This document shows, in pieces, positions 8,852-17,248 of a stretch of 40,766 bases of DNA. Location of the stretch: the NCBI GenBank assembly GCA_019455245.1, contig JACFMR010000030.1, forward strand, positions 1-40,766, written 5' to 3'. A program made the translations under genes and the position numbers. The notes below the pieces were generated by a model. The model was not told the origin of the DNA. It was given only the letters and a program-made list of their open reading frames with translations, and searched no databases. The stretch is from Opitutaceae bacterium (GTDB lineage Bacteria > Verrucomicrobiota > Verrucomicrobiia > Opitutales > Opitutaceae). Each line of letters opens with the position of its first letter. Position 1 is the stretch's first letter.

Positions 8852-11068
8852 ATGATACTTTCCCCCCGCGAAACCGCCGCCCTGCTGGAATGCCTGGATT
8901 CCTCGCCCCACAGCCGTCTCGGCATGCACGCCTGCACGCACCGGGGGCAACGCGGTCTGGTGGTGCGCGCGCTGGTGCGCAACGCCGCCGGTTGCGCCGT
9001 CGTGGATGTGGGCCGCACCGAGGCCTGGACCATGACGCGACTGGCGCCGGCCGGCCTGTTCGAGGTGTTCATCCCCCGCCGCACGGAACATTTCCGCTAC
9101 CAGCTGCGCCTGCGCACGCCCAACGGCGAAACCCACCAGATCCACGACCCGTATTCCTTTTTGCCGACACTTGGGGATCAGGACCTGTATCTGTTCAACG
9201 AGGGCAACGAACATCGCATCTACGACAAACTGGGTGCGCACCTCCGCACCGTCGACGGGGTGGCCGGCGTGGGCTTTGCCGTGTGGGCGCCCAACGCCAG
9301 CCGCGTGTCCCTGGTGGGCAATTTCAACGGCTGGGATGCCCGCTACCATCCCATGCGCACGCTCGGCGCCTCGGGAGTGTGGGAACTCTTTGTGCCGGGG
9401 TTGGCCGAGGGCGAACTCTACAAGTTCAGCATCCGCGATCAGCACGGTCAGGTGCATCTCAAGACCGACCCCTACGGCACGTATTTCGAGGCGCCGCCCA
9501 ACAACGCCTCCATCGTGTGCAACCCGCGGCGCCATCGCTGGCAGGACGAGGCGTGGATGGAACGGCGCCGCCGGCAGGAAGGGAACCCCGACCGGCCGAT
9601 TTCCATTTACGAGGTGCATCTGGGCTCATGGCGCCGGCAGGAAGCGGGCGGCGCACGCTTTCTCAATTACCGCGAACTGGCGGAACAATTGGGCGACTAC
9701 GTGGCGGAAATGGGCTTCACCCATGTCGAGATCATGCCGCCGGCGGAGCATCCGTTCGAGGGGTCCTGGGGCTATCAGGTCACGGGTTTCTACGCGCCCA
9801 CGCACCGGTTCGGCAGGCCGGAGGACTTCGCCTGGTTTGTTGATCATCTGCACCAGCGGGGCATCGGGGTGATCCTGGACTGGGTGCCGGCGCATTTTCC
9901 CCGCGACAGCTTTGCCCTCGCGCAATTCGACGGCACGCATCTTTACGAACACGCCGATCCGCGCAAAGGCGCGCACATGGACTGGGGCACCCTGATCTTC
10001 AACTACGGTCGCAACGAGGTGCGCTGTTTTCTCGCGGCCAACGCCCTGGCGTGGCTCGACCGCTATCACATCGACGGACTGCGCGTCGATGCGGTGGCGT
10101 CGATGCTCTATCTCGACTACTCGCGCAAGGAAGGGGAATGGATTCCCAACCGTTTCGGCGGCCGCGAAAACCTGGAGGCGATCGACTTCATCAAGCACAC
10201 CAACGAACTGGTGCACCGGTATTACCCGGGCGCGCTGATGATCGCGGAGGAATCGACCTCGTTTCCGGGCGTGAGCCGGCCGGTGGGTGAGGGCGGCCTC
10301 GGTTTCGACTACAAGTGGAACATGGGCTGGATGCACGACACGCTGCGCTACTTCAGCAAGGAGCCGGTGCACCGCAAGTGGCACCACAATGACCTGACCT
10401 TCGGCATGCTCTACCAATATGCCGAAAATTTCGTGACGGTTTTTTCGCACGACGAGGTGGTGCACGGGAAGGCCTCGATGCTCTACAAGATGGGCGTCTG
10501 GCACATTCCGGAAAAGGCCGCCAACCTGCGCGCGCTTTACGCCCACATGTGGATGTGGCCGGGCAAGAAGCTGCTGTTCATGGGCGGCGAGTTTGCGCAG
10601 ACGCACGAGTGGAACTGCAACCGGGCGCTGGACTGGCACCTCTGCCGCTATCCCGACCACGAGGGCGTGCGCCTGTTGGTGCGCGATCTCAACCGGCTTT
10701 ACGCCGACAATTTGTTGCTGGGCGGCAACGACCGCAACCCGGAGGGCTTCCGCTGGATCGCCTGCTATGACCACGAGGCCAGTGTGATCGCCTATCTCCG
10801 GCAGAACGGGAGTCAGCGCGAGTTCCTGGCCGTGGTCGGACATTTCACCCCGGTGGTGCGCGAGCATTACCGCATCGGGGTGCCGCGCACCGGCCACTGG
10901 CGCGAAATACTCAACACCAACAGCGAATACTACGGGGGCAGCGGGCTCGGCAACGACGGAGGCCGGGAGACCGCGCCGATCCCGGCGGACGGGCACGACC
11001 AGTCAATCGAAGTGACGTTGCCGCCGTATTCGACCTTGGTCTTTCAATGGCGGGACGGCGCGGCTTGA
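8852..11068 (+). CDS. glgB: 1,4-alpha-glucan branching enzyme
   Basis: A GH13 enzyme that cuts alpha-1,4-glucan chains and rejoins them as alpha-1,6 branches during glycogen synthesis. The 738-residue protein has a short N1 domain, a CBM48 domain (around FAVWAPNASRVSLVGNFNGW), the catalytic barrel, and a C-terminal beta domain. Catalytic residues read directly: nucleophile Asp413 in GLRVDAVAS, acid/base Glu466 in IAEEST and transition-state Asp534 in FSHDEVVHGK. Their spacing of 53 and 121 matches the E. coli enzyme. ATG 8852 (MILSPRE) gives the normal length; no clear ribosome-binding site precedes it. It stands alone: no glgA, glgC, glgP or glgX is nearby. It is divergent from lptD. Confidence 0.97.
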   Translation: MILSPRETAALLECLDSSPHSRLGMHACTHRGQRGLVVRALVRNAAGCAVVDVGRTEAWTMTRLAPAGLFEVFIPRRTEHFRYQLRLRTPNGETHQIHDPYSFLPTLGDQDLYLFNEGNEHRIYDKLGAHLRTVDGVAGVGFAVWAPNASRVSLVGNFNGWDARYHPMRTLGASGVWELFVPGLAEGELYKFSIRDQHGQVHLKTDPYGTYFEAPPNNASIVCNPRRHRWQDEAWMERRRRQEGNPDRPISIYEVHLGSWRRQEAGGARFLNYRELAEQLGDYVAEMGFTHVEIMPPAEHPFEGSWGYQVTGFYAPTHRFGRPEDFAWFVDHLHQRGIGVILDWVPAHFPRDSFALAQFDGTHLYEHADPRKGAHMDWGTLIFNYGRNEVRCFLAANALAWLDRYHIDGLRVDAVASMLYLDYSRKEGEWIPNRFGGRENLEAIDFIKHTNELVHRYYPGALMIAEESTSFPGVSRPVGEGGLGFDYKWNMGWMHDTLRYFSKEPVHRKWHHNDLTFGMLYQYAENFVTVFSHDEVVHGKASMLYKMGVWHIPEKAANLRALYAHMWMWPGKKLLFMGGEFAQTHEWNCNRALDWHLCRYPDHEGVRLLVRDLNRLYADNLLLGGNDRNPEGFRWIACYDHEASVIAYLRQNGSQREFLAVVGHFTPVVREHYRIGVPRTGHWREILNTNSEYYGGSGLGNDGGRETAPIPADGHDQSIEVTLPPYSTLVFQWRDGAA

Positions 11069-11077
11069 ACGCGCGCC

Positions 11078-11539
11078 TCAAACGACCTGTCTGATGGGTT
11101 GCATCGTGCGACCGGCCGGCGCCACCATTTCGCCGACCCGCCGGCCCATGAGTTGGCGTCCGAGTGGCGACGCCGGCGTGATCACCAACACCGTCCGCCC
11201 GTCCGGCAGTTTCACCTCCAGCCCACCGGACCGCGGGCCGATCAGGTACCATTGGTCGCCTGCCTCGACGAGCGCGCCCAGGGCGATCGGGGCGTCCGCG
11301 GGGAATGCCGCGAGATTGAGGCCTTGGTACAGGCCGATGGATTCCGTGATTTCCTGCACCAGCTTCGCCTGCCCGGCGGCGAGATAAGCCGCCTCCTGGC
11401 TGTGGGTGTCATATTTGTTTTGGGGCCGGCTCTCCTCGTCGATGGCCTCGTCATGCGCCAGCTTGGCCGCCGCGGTTTGCAGCGCGAGGTCGGTTTGGAG
11501 TTGGGTGAGAATCTGCTGCCGAAGCTGTTCCTTGATCAT
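11078..11539 (-). CDS. GreA/GreB C-terminal-domain-like protein
   Basis: A 153-residue protein with an N-terminal helical, probably coiled-coil region (about 1-70, including ESRPQNKYDTHSQEAAYLA) and a C-terminal beta domain ending ASPLGRQLMGRRVGEMV. That ending resembles the 'SP(I/L)ArALiGkrvGDeV' motif of GreA/GreB and Rnk, which bind in the secondary channel of RNA polymerase. The acidic finger-tip pair of true Gre factors cannot be recognised with certainty, so it may be a Gre-like regulator rather than a transcript-cleavage factor. ATG 11539 (MIKEQLRQQ) was chosen; an upstream start adds a proline-rich stretch. It is convergent with glgB, with nine bases between. Confidence 0.7.
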   Translation of the reverse strand: MIKEQLRQQILTQLQTDLALQTAAAKLAHDEAIDEESRPQNKYDTHSQEAAYLAAGQAKLVQEITESIGLYQGLNLAAFPADAPIALGALVEAGDQWYLIGPRSGGLEVKLPDGRTVLVITPASPLGRQLMGRRVGEMVAPAGRTMQPIRQVV

Positions 11540-11772
11540 ACGGTGCTGGTTGTCCGGTGAAAGGGGCGGGGGTGGCGCAAAAGACAACACCCGAAGTCAA
11601 AAAACGTGCCGCCCCTGCCGGGCCGATCCATTGGCGCGATGTTGAACAAACTGGGAATGAAGCGATTGCGAATAAACCGTGAAAAGCGTCGCGGGGAGTT
11701 TTTGTCTCGCGACATGGGCTGTGGGTCACATTTTGGAATCGAACCCGTGGCACGAGCTCACCCCGCAAACGC
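11540..11772. other. Intergenic region before the ParA-like gene
   Basis: This is the longest gene-free stretch. It divides the Gre-like gene (minus) from the ParA-like gene (plus), so it must hold divergent promoters, though I cannot place a convincing -35/-10 pair. An inverted repeat GTCGCG/CGCGAC (11688-11713) encloses a T-rich loop. No ribosome-binding site is evident before 11773. Confidence 0.4.
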
Positions 11773-12669
11773 ATGGCGCGCAAAATCAGCTTCATCAACT
11801 ACAAGGGCGGCGTCGGCAAGACGTCGCTGATCGTCAACACCGCGGCCAGTCTGGCCCAACTCGGCCGGCGTGTGCTGCTGTTTGATTTCGACACCCAGTC
11901 CAATGCCAGCATCTGGCTCCTGCGCCTGGAGCGGTGGAACAAGATCAACTCCAGCGGCGAGGGCGCATTTTACTCCATCTTCGATCCGGGGCGCGCGCGG
12001 GTGAAGGACCTCGTCATCAAGGACGTGGTCGAGGACAAGACGGGCAAAAAGATCCTGCCGGGCCTCGATCTGGTGCCGACCACCTTCAATCTGGTCGATC
12101 TGGAGGCGGAGTACACCGGCGATCCGAAACGACCGCCTTACCTGATCTTCCAGGAGCAGCTCGCGGAACTGGAGGCGGACTACGATTTCATCCTCTTCGA
12201 CTGCCCGCCCAACATCCTGCGCGCGTCGCAGTGCGGCGTCTTTGCCAGCAACGAAATTTATGTGCCGGCCAATCCCGACGCCCTCAGCCTGATCGGTTTC
12301 ACCCTCCTCGTGGAAAAACTCGGCAAGTTCCACCAGCTCTCGGCCAGTTTCCGCACCGCCGGGATGGGCGTGCCGGCGCAGATCCAGGGCGTGATTTTCA
12401 ATTCCATCAAGACCGGGCTGGACATCGAGGTGCCGAAGATGCGGATGCAGCTGCGCATGAATCAATTTCGCGCCGCCAAGCGCGTGGCGCAGGAAGCCCG
12501 GATCTTCGACACGCGGATCCGCGATGCCATGGTGGTGCGCCGCGCCGTCACCCTGGGCGTTCCGGTCGTGTGTCTGGGGCAGGACTCGTCCGAACCCGGG
12601 GAAGAAAGCGTTCTCACCGATTACCGGCAGCTCGCCAACGAAATCATCCGCCAGGGCGGGCCAGCCTGA
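11773..12669 (+). CDS. ParA/MinD-family ATPase (orphan)
   Basis: A 298-residue cytosolic P-loop ATPase of the ParA/Soj superfamily, whose members form ATP-dependent dimers on DNA or membrane and position chromosomes, plasmids or protein cargo. The deviant Walker A is NYKGGVGKTS (Lys10 and Lys15), Walker A' is LLFDFDTQSNAS, and Walker B is YDFILFDCPPN. Between A' and B lies an extra segment (about residues 55-110) with IKDVVEDKTGKKILPGLDLV. No MinD-type C-terminal amphipathic helix is obvious. No parB or parS-like site is seen beside it. The next two genes on the same strand (23 and 7 bases apart) are probably cotranscribed and may be the partners. Confidence 0.9.
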   Translation: MARKISFINYKGGVGKTSLIVNTAASLAQLGRRVLLFDFDTQSNASIWLLRLERWNKINSSGEGAFYSIFDPGRARVKDLVIKDVVEDKTGKKILPGLDLVPTTFNLVDLEAEYTGDPKRPPYLIFQEQLAELEADYDFILFDCPPNILRASQCGVFASNEIYVPANPDALSLIGFTLLVEKLGKFHQLSASFRTAGMGVPAQIQGVIFNSIKTGLDIEVPKMRMQLRMNQFRAAKRVAQEARIFDTRIRDAMVVRRAVTLGVPVVCLGQDSSEPGEESVLTDYRQLANEIIRQGGPA

Positions 12670-12692
12670 ACTCCCTTCAACCCGACTGCCCC

Positions 12693-13532
12693 ATGTCAGA
12701 CACACCGCACAAATACACCGCCAAGGATTGGGATGAGGTCCGGCTGAGTTTTGCCTCCTCCATCATGGTTGACACCGCGCTCAGCAGCCTGGCGCAAAAC
12801 CTCGAGGGCCCCGACTGGCCGATCAAGGCGCCCGACGAAACCCCTTCCGCGTACATCGACCACAACTACGAGGAGCTGCGCGAACTCCTGGCGCTGAAAG
12901 GCTACCCCGATCACGTCGATCTGCTCATTTCCATCCTCAAGGACACGCTGGCCTTTGACGATCCCTTCGGCGACATGGTGGATCACACCGCCGCGGCCGC
13001 CGAAAAGGAAAACCAGCTGCTCCGCAACCTGCAGCGCCTGGAGATTGCGGAGGATTTTCCGATCGCGCTCACGGCGCTCGATGCGGACACGCGGGATTTC
13101 TGCCGGCTCGAAAAACTCGACACGCTCGGCGCCTTCGCGCGCTTCGCCCAGTCGATGGCGCAAAGCGTCATTGTGGGCGGGGATTTCCGCAAACTCCTCA
13201 ATGCCCTCTCGCACGTGGACGAAAAGGTCCTGGCCACGCTCCTGCCGTTCCGCCCGGGGGCAAAAGGACTGCACCTGATCGAATCGCTGGCCCAATCCGA
13301 CGGTTCGCCCGACCGCAATCAGGCGGCGCTGGCGTGGTTTGCGGCCGACCTGGAAAAACTGAAGGCCGACCTCGTGGCGGGCGGCACTTTGGAGCGCCAG
13401 TTGGTGGTGCTCAACAATCCGGACGCGGAGCAACGGGTCGCCGCCGTCCTGCGCCCGTTGCTGCATGTTGAGGCGGCCGCGGACAAACCTTCCGGCTTGC
13501 GCGGCGTGTGGTCGCGGCTGTTCGGGCGCTGA
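12693..13532 (+). CDS. Hypothetical protein linked to the ParA-like ATPase (279 aa)
   Basis: I do not recognise a family. The protein is soluble, largely helical and acidic in the middle, and starts MSDTPHKYTAKDWDEVR. A helical core runs from about residue 75 to 240, and a basic C-terminus ends GVWSRLFGR, which could be an amphipathic or interaction tail. There is no DNA-binding helix-turn-helix, CTP-binding ParB motif, signal peptide or transmembrane segment. ATG 12693 was chosen as the first start after the ParA-like stop; the longer open frame upstream is antiphase to the ParA gene. Its place right behind a ParA-like gene suggests it is an adaptor or cargo partner; this is inference. Confidence 0.75.
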   Translation: MSDTPHKYTAKDWDEVRLSFASSIMVDTALSSLAQNLEGPDWPIKAPDETPSAYIDHNYEELRELLALKGYPDHVDLLISILKDTLAFDDPFGDMVDHTAAAAEKENQLLRNLQRLEIAEDFPIALTALDADTRDFCRLEKLDTLGAFARFAQSMAQSVIVGGDFRKLLNALSHVDEKVLATLLPFRPGAKGLHLIESLAQSDGSPDRNQAALAWFAADLEKLKADLVAGGTLERQLVVLNNPDAEQRVAAVLRPLLHVEAAADKPSGLRGVWSRLFGR

Positions 13533-13539
13533 CTTTGTC

Positions 13540-14217
13540 ATGGAGCCGAAACCTCCGGTCAGTTTCCCCACCAAGACCCCGGCGACCCCGACCTTGAGCC
13601 TGCGCCGGCGTTCGCCGCTGGAGGTGTCGGAGGCCTCGTCCGCCGCGCGCGATTCCATCAAGGCGATCGTTGCGGCCACGCGGACCCCGTGGGGCACGCC
13701 GCAGACGCTGGATGAATCACGGTTGACGGAACTGGAGCGGTCACTGCGTCAGCTCGAGGTCATGTTGGCGGAGCGCGAGCACGTGGTCGCGGAAACCGAG
13801 GCCCGGTTGGTGGAGCGTGAACGCGATCTGGCGGAGGCCGAGGCGTTGCTGCACGCACGGGAAAGGCTCATACACGCCGCCCGCAAGGCCGCCCCGGCCG
13901 AGACCGGCATCAGTGCCGAGGAGCGCGCGGCCCTGGCCCACCTGAAGGAGGAGCTGGAAAAACAGGAGGCTTCCCTCAAGGAGGCGAAGCAGGCCGTGCG
14001 CGACCGGGAGGCGTTTCTGGAGGAGAGCGAAAACAAACTCTTTGAAAAGGTTCAGGCGCAGCAGGAGAAGGAAACCGAGCTCGAGCAGAAGGAGGAGGAA
14101 CTCAAGGCCCGCCTGCACCGGTTGCGGGAACGCGAGGCGGCCATCGACCCGGCCGCGGCCGCCGCCCTGCAGGCCGAGCAGGAGGCCGCGCGCAAGTTTG
14201 ACGAGTTCAAGGAGTGA
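13540..14217 (+). CDS. Coiled-coil protein linked to the ParA-like ATPase (225 aa)
   Basis: No family is recognised beyond coiled coil. The first 55 residues are proline-, serine- and threonine-rich (KPPVSFPTKTPATPTLSLRR), probably disordered. From about residue 60 to 220 the sequence is a nearly unbroken heptad pattern rich in Glu, Arg, Leu and Ala, with a short break around residues 120-130. It ends RKFDEFKE. There is no membrane segment. ATG 13540 starts seven bases after the preceding stop. A disordered basic tail plus a long rod next to a ParA-like ATPase fits a scaffold or cargo-linking protein, but nothing proves this. Confidence 0.78.
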   Translation: MEPKPPVSFPTKTPATPTLSLRRRSPLEVSEASSAARDSIKAIVAATRTPWGTPQTLDESRLTELERSLRQLEVMLAEREHVVAETEARLVERERDLAEAEALLHARERLIHAARKAAPAETGISAEERAALAHLKEELEKQEASLKEAKQAVRDREAFLEESENKLFEKVQAQQEKETELEQKEEELKARLHRLREREAAIDPAAAAALQAEQEAARKFDEFKE

Positions 14218-14329
14218 GGCCCCGGGCGGCGTATCGGACTCAATCTCCCATTGACTCCCGCGCCGGCGCCGGAATTCTTGTGCAACCTTTTCCCAAAACC
14301 GCCGTCCCAGACCTGTCTCCCGCCCACTC

Positions 14330-15439
14330 ATGAAGCAGCGCCTTTTGTTCATTTTCCTCGGTCTCACCGTCCTCCTGTGCCGCGCCCAGAATCCCGAGGA
14401 TGAGATCCCGATTTTCAACCTGGATGACTACTACGAGGAACCGAAGCTGACCCTCTCCGTCGGCATGCGCCTGCTGGGCGGCTCGAAAGCCGCTTTCTCG
14501 GGCAACGGGGTGATCTCATCCGTCAGCAGCATCGGGAACGCGACCGATACCGACGCTAACCGCAATTACCACGACGGCTACGTCTTGCAGGACGCCCGCA
14601 CCAACGCCACCGACGGCAAGACCAACACCTGGGCGATGGTGGAGAACAATCAGGTGGTGAACGGCAATGCCGACATTGCCTTCAATGTTTACAGCACCAC
14701 CACGACCGACAACGGCGTGCGGCGCAAGGATCCCGGCCAAAGCCTGGGCACCGAACTGCTGGTCGCGCGCGACATGGGCAAGATCGGTTCCCGCATGGAA
14801 TGGAAGCTCTTCGCCGGAATCAGCATGAACGGCATCAACACCGGGGTTCGCGACACGGTGTCCGCCAATCTCCTGCGGGTGACCGATCTTTACAGCCTGA
14901 ACGGGCAGACCCCGCCGGCGGTGATTCCGTATTCCGCCCCGTCGGCCGTTGCCGATGAAAATGGCAATGTCACCGACACCACCATCCTGCTCGGGCGCCG
15001 ACCCGATTCACGGACCGAGACCAACACGGCCCACACCGTGGACAATTATTGGAAGCTCAAGGGCACCTACTTGACCGTCCGTCTCGGCCCGACTTTGTAT
15101 TATTCGATCAGTGACAATTTGCGCTTCAGCCTGAGCGTGGGCCCGGCCCTGGTCATATCCGGCACCCAATATTCCGTTGAATCGAGTGTCGATGTGCCGA
15201 CGAGCAACGACTTGGTGCTCACCGTGGAGGATCGCGACACCGCAATGCTCACGGGCTATTACGTCGACGCCACGATGGAATACCTCATCACCGAACGCGC
15301 GGGTTTGTACGCCGGCGCGTTTTATCAGGCCAGCGGTGACTACACCCAGACAATTACTGAAAATGGCGCGGCCTACAGCACCGATGTCGACCTCTCGAAA
15401 CTCCAAGGCTTCCGGGCCGGTCTCAATTTCAAGTTCTGA
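14330..15439 (+). CDS. Exported, probable outer-membrane beta-barrel protein (369 aa)
   Basis: The protein begins with a signal peptide (MKQRLLFIFLGLTVLLCRAQ, predicted cut near residue 19-20) and then an acidic stretch PEDEIPIFNLDDYYEEPK. The rest alternates polar and hydrophobic residues in short strands and ends in FRAGLNFKF. The final Phe and the alternating last strand are the signature recognised by the BAM machinery, so an outer-membrane barrel is likely. I cannot name a family or substrate. A terminator follows, so the gene closes its transcript; it may be separate from the ParA-like row, 112 bases upstream. Confidence 0.75.
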   Translation: MKQRLLFIFLGLTVLLCRAQNPEDEIPIFNLDDYYEEPKLTLSVGMRLLGGSKAAFSGNGVISSVSSIGNATDTDANRNYHDGYVLQDARTNATDGKTNTWAMVENNQVVNGNADIAFNVYSTTTTDNGVRRKDPGQSLGTELLVARDMGKIGSRMEWKLFAGISMNGINTGVRDTVSANLLRVTDLYSLNGQTPPAVIPYSAPSAVADENGNVTDTTILLGRRPDSRTETNTAHTVDNYWKLKGTYLTVRLGPTLYYSISDNLRFSLSVGPALVISGTQYSVESSVDVPTSNDLVLTVEDRDTAMLTGYYVDATMEYLITERAGLYAGAFYQASGDYTQTITENGAAYSTDVDLSKLQGFRAGLNFKF

Positions 15440-15463
15440 GCCGGCAGGGACCTGAATCAATCT

Positions 15464-15492
15464 GCCGCCATCATCGGGATGGCGGCTTTTTC
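15464..15492 (+). terminator. Rho-independent terminator after the outer-membrane protein gene
   Basis: A nine-base-pair stem (15464-15472 with 15478-15486) with a five-base loop is followed by five T. It acts on the plus strand. Its end touches the stop codon of convergent ispH, which has no A-rich counterpart, so it probably works in one direction only. Confidence 0.9.
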
Positions 15493-17230
15493 ATGCCTGC
15501 GCCTGCAGCTCGGACAGGACGTCCTCGATGGGCCGCAGCTGTCCGGCCGGCCACAGGCCGTTCAGCCGGCTGATCACCTGTTGGATGATGCCGTCGGGGC
15601 AGGAAGCCCCGCCTGTGATCAATACGCGCTGCCTATTCTCGCCTCCGGTCAGACCGGATGGACGGCAAATCATGTGGCCCTGGGGGCGACCATGGCTGAT
15701 GGAAGGGAAGACGTAATGCTCCACTTCGCCGAACGACCGAATGTTGGCTTCCGATTGGATGAAGTGGGCGCGCTCGCCGAGGGATTTTTCGCAGAGGCGG
15801 TAGAGTTGGTAGGTGTTGGAGGAATTCTTGCCTCCGATAACAAAGGCCGCGTCCAAGGGCAGCTCCAGGGCGCGCGCAAGCGCATCCTGGTTGACCTGGG
15901 TGGCGTAGCACAAGGTGTCGGTCCGGCCGCTCCCGCCAACCCGCGCGGCGCCAGCCGGGCCGTGGCGTGAAAGATAAACATCCCGCAGATGGCCGATGAT
16001 GGCCCGCGTTTCGTTGACCAACAGCGTCGTCTGGTTGACCACCGCCACGCGTTCGAGATGCCGGTTCACGTCAAAATCCGGCGTATGTTTGCCGGCAAAA
16101 AGCCGGTAAAACTCCGCCCGTTCGGCCGGATCGGTGGCCGCGATGATGCGCCCGAGCAGCCGCGTTTCCTGCAAATCGCGCACGATCAGCGCCGGGGCAT
16201 GACGGCGGGTGTTCGAAAAGGTCGCCTTGGTTTCCTCGTGCTCGGCCTTGCCGTGGATGATCACGGTGTAGCCCTCGCGGCCGTAGGTGCGGGCGGCCTT
16301 CCAGACCTTTTCCACCAGCATGCAGGTGGCGTCGTATTGGCAGACCGCGATGCCCTTGCGCACGAGCCGCCGTTTGTCCTCATCCGTCGCGCCGAAGGCC
16401 GGGATGATCACGATGTCGTCAGGGGTCAGGGTATCCCAGAGTTGCCGCGCCCCGTCGGTGGCCGGCCGGCCGTGCTCGTCGAGCGGCACGCCCTTGTCGG
16501 TCTGCAGATAACGCAGGCCGCGGCGCAGCAGGTCCTCGTTCACAAAAGGATTGTGGATGAGCTCGGACAGCATGAACACCCGCTTGTGCGGATTCGCCGC
16601 AAGCGTTTCATAGGCCCGCTCGATGGCGTTCTTCACCCCGAGGCAAAACCCGAAATGCGAGGGAATGACATAGCTGACCGGGCCGAAATTCAGCTCGACC
16701 GGCCGCGCCGCGGATCGCTCGTGTGTGCGGGCGAGCAGCTTGATGGCCTCGCACAATTGCGACTGGTAAAGTTCGCTGGAAATCGGGTCCCGGGCGTAGA
16801 TCGACGCGTTGCGCTCCTTCTCCGGCCGAAACTTGTAGATGAAATCGTTCTCGCCGATGTGCAGATACGGGATCTCGATCAGCCACGGATCCAACGCGGC
16901 CACGATCGCCGCCAATGAAGGTGCCATGGCGGTGGGATCGGCCGTGAGTTCGTCGAGCGAACGGAATTTGATTTCCGCATCCTTGGGTTCGCCCTGCACC
17001 TGGCTGAAACAAACCCGATACGCCCGCCCGGCCGCTTCCAGGGCGAAGTATTCGGCGGGTTCGGTGGCGGTGGCAAAAGCCGATGCGAGCCGGGCCTGTG
17101 CCATGGCCGCGTCCGTGCCGGTGAAGGCCAGCCCGGCCTTGGATCCGAGCTGACGCACCGCGAGGCGGTTCGAGGGATCGAACGCCAGAATGCAGGTGAG
17201 CTGCGGCAGCGGTGCGGTCGGGTTGGACAT
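15491..17230 (-). CDS. ispH: 4-hydroxy-3-methylbut-2-enyl diphosphate reductase with long N-terminal extension
   Basis: IspH is a cytosolic [4Fe-4S] enzyme that makes IPP and DMAPP in the last step of the MEP pathway. The three cluster cysteines are present: Cys196 in GFCLGV, Cys303 in YDATCMLVEK and Cys544 in GGASCPDG. The substrate motifs IIHGKAEHEET and IGGKNSSNT are also seen. The core (about residue 180 to the end, 400 residues) is of the longer type with inserts, like cyanobacterial and plant enzymes. The first 180 residues are extra and match nothing I know. ATG 17230 was chosen because the extension is in good frame and only 18 bases follow the alaS stop. A shorter product from an internal start cannot be excluded. 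Confidence 0.93.
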   Translation of the reverse strand: MSNPTAPLPQLTCILAFDPSNRLAVRQLGSKAGLAFTGTDAAMAQARLASAFATATEPAEYFALEAAGRAYRVCFSQVQGEPKDAEIKFRSLDELTADPTAMAPSLAAIVAALDPWLIEIPYLHIGENDFIYKFRPEKERNASIYARDPISSELYQSQLCEAIKLLARTHERSAARPVELNFGPVSYVIPSHFGFCLGVKNAIERAYETLAANPHKRVFMLSELIHNPFVNEDLLRRGLRYLQTDKGVPLDEHGRPATDGARQLWDTLTPDDIVIIPAFGATDEDKRRLVRKGIAVCQYDATCMLVEKVWKAARTYGREGYTVIIHGKAEHEETKATFSNTRRHAPALIVRDLQETRLLGRIIAATDPAERAEFYRLFAGKHTPDFDVNRHLERVAVVNQTTLLVNETRAIIGHLRDVYLSRHGPAGAARVGGSGRTDTLCYATQVNQDALARALELPLDAAFVIGGKNSSNTYQLYRLCEKSLGERAHFIQSEANIRSFGEVEHYVFPSISHGRPQGHMICRPSGLTGGENRQRVLITGGASCPDGIIQQVISRLNGLWPAGQLRPIEDVLSELQAQA

Positions 17231-17248
17231 CGGTCTGGTCCCGGTCGA

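Noticed and set aside
8702..9619. In-frame upstream extension of lptD by 306 codons
   Set aside because: It is antisense to glgB, whose catalytic motifs are clear, and a good signal peptide begins at 8701.
9626..10996. Open frame of 456 codons on the minus strand
   Set aside because: Antisense to glgB; no recognisable motif.
11641..11772. parS-like centromere upstream of the ParA-like gene
   Set aside because: No TGTTTCACGTGAAACA-like palindrome or tandem iterons are present; only a short GTCGCG/CGCGAC inverted repeat.
15491..17230. Possible fusion of two genes in ispH
   Set aside because: A gene fusion was considered for the N-terminal part, but no known domain could be named, so it is reported only as an extension.
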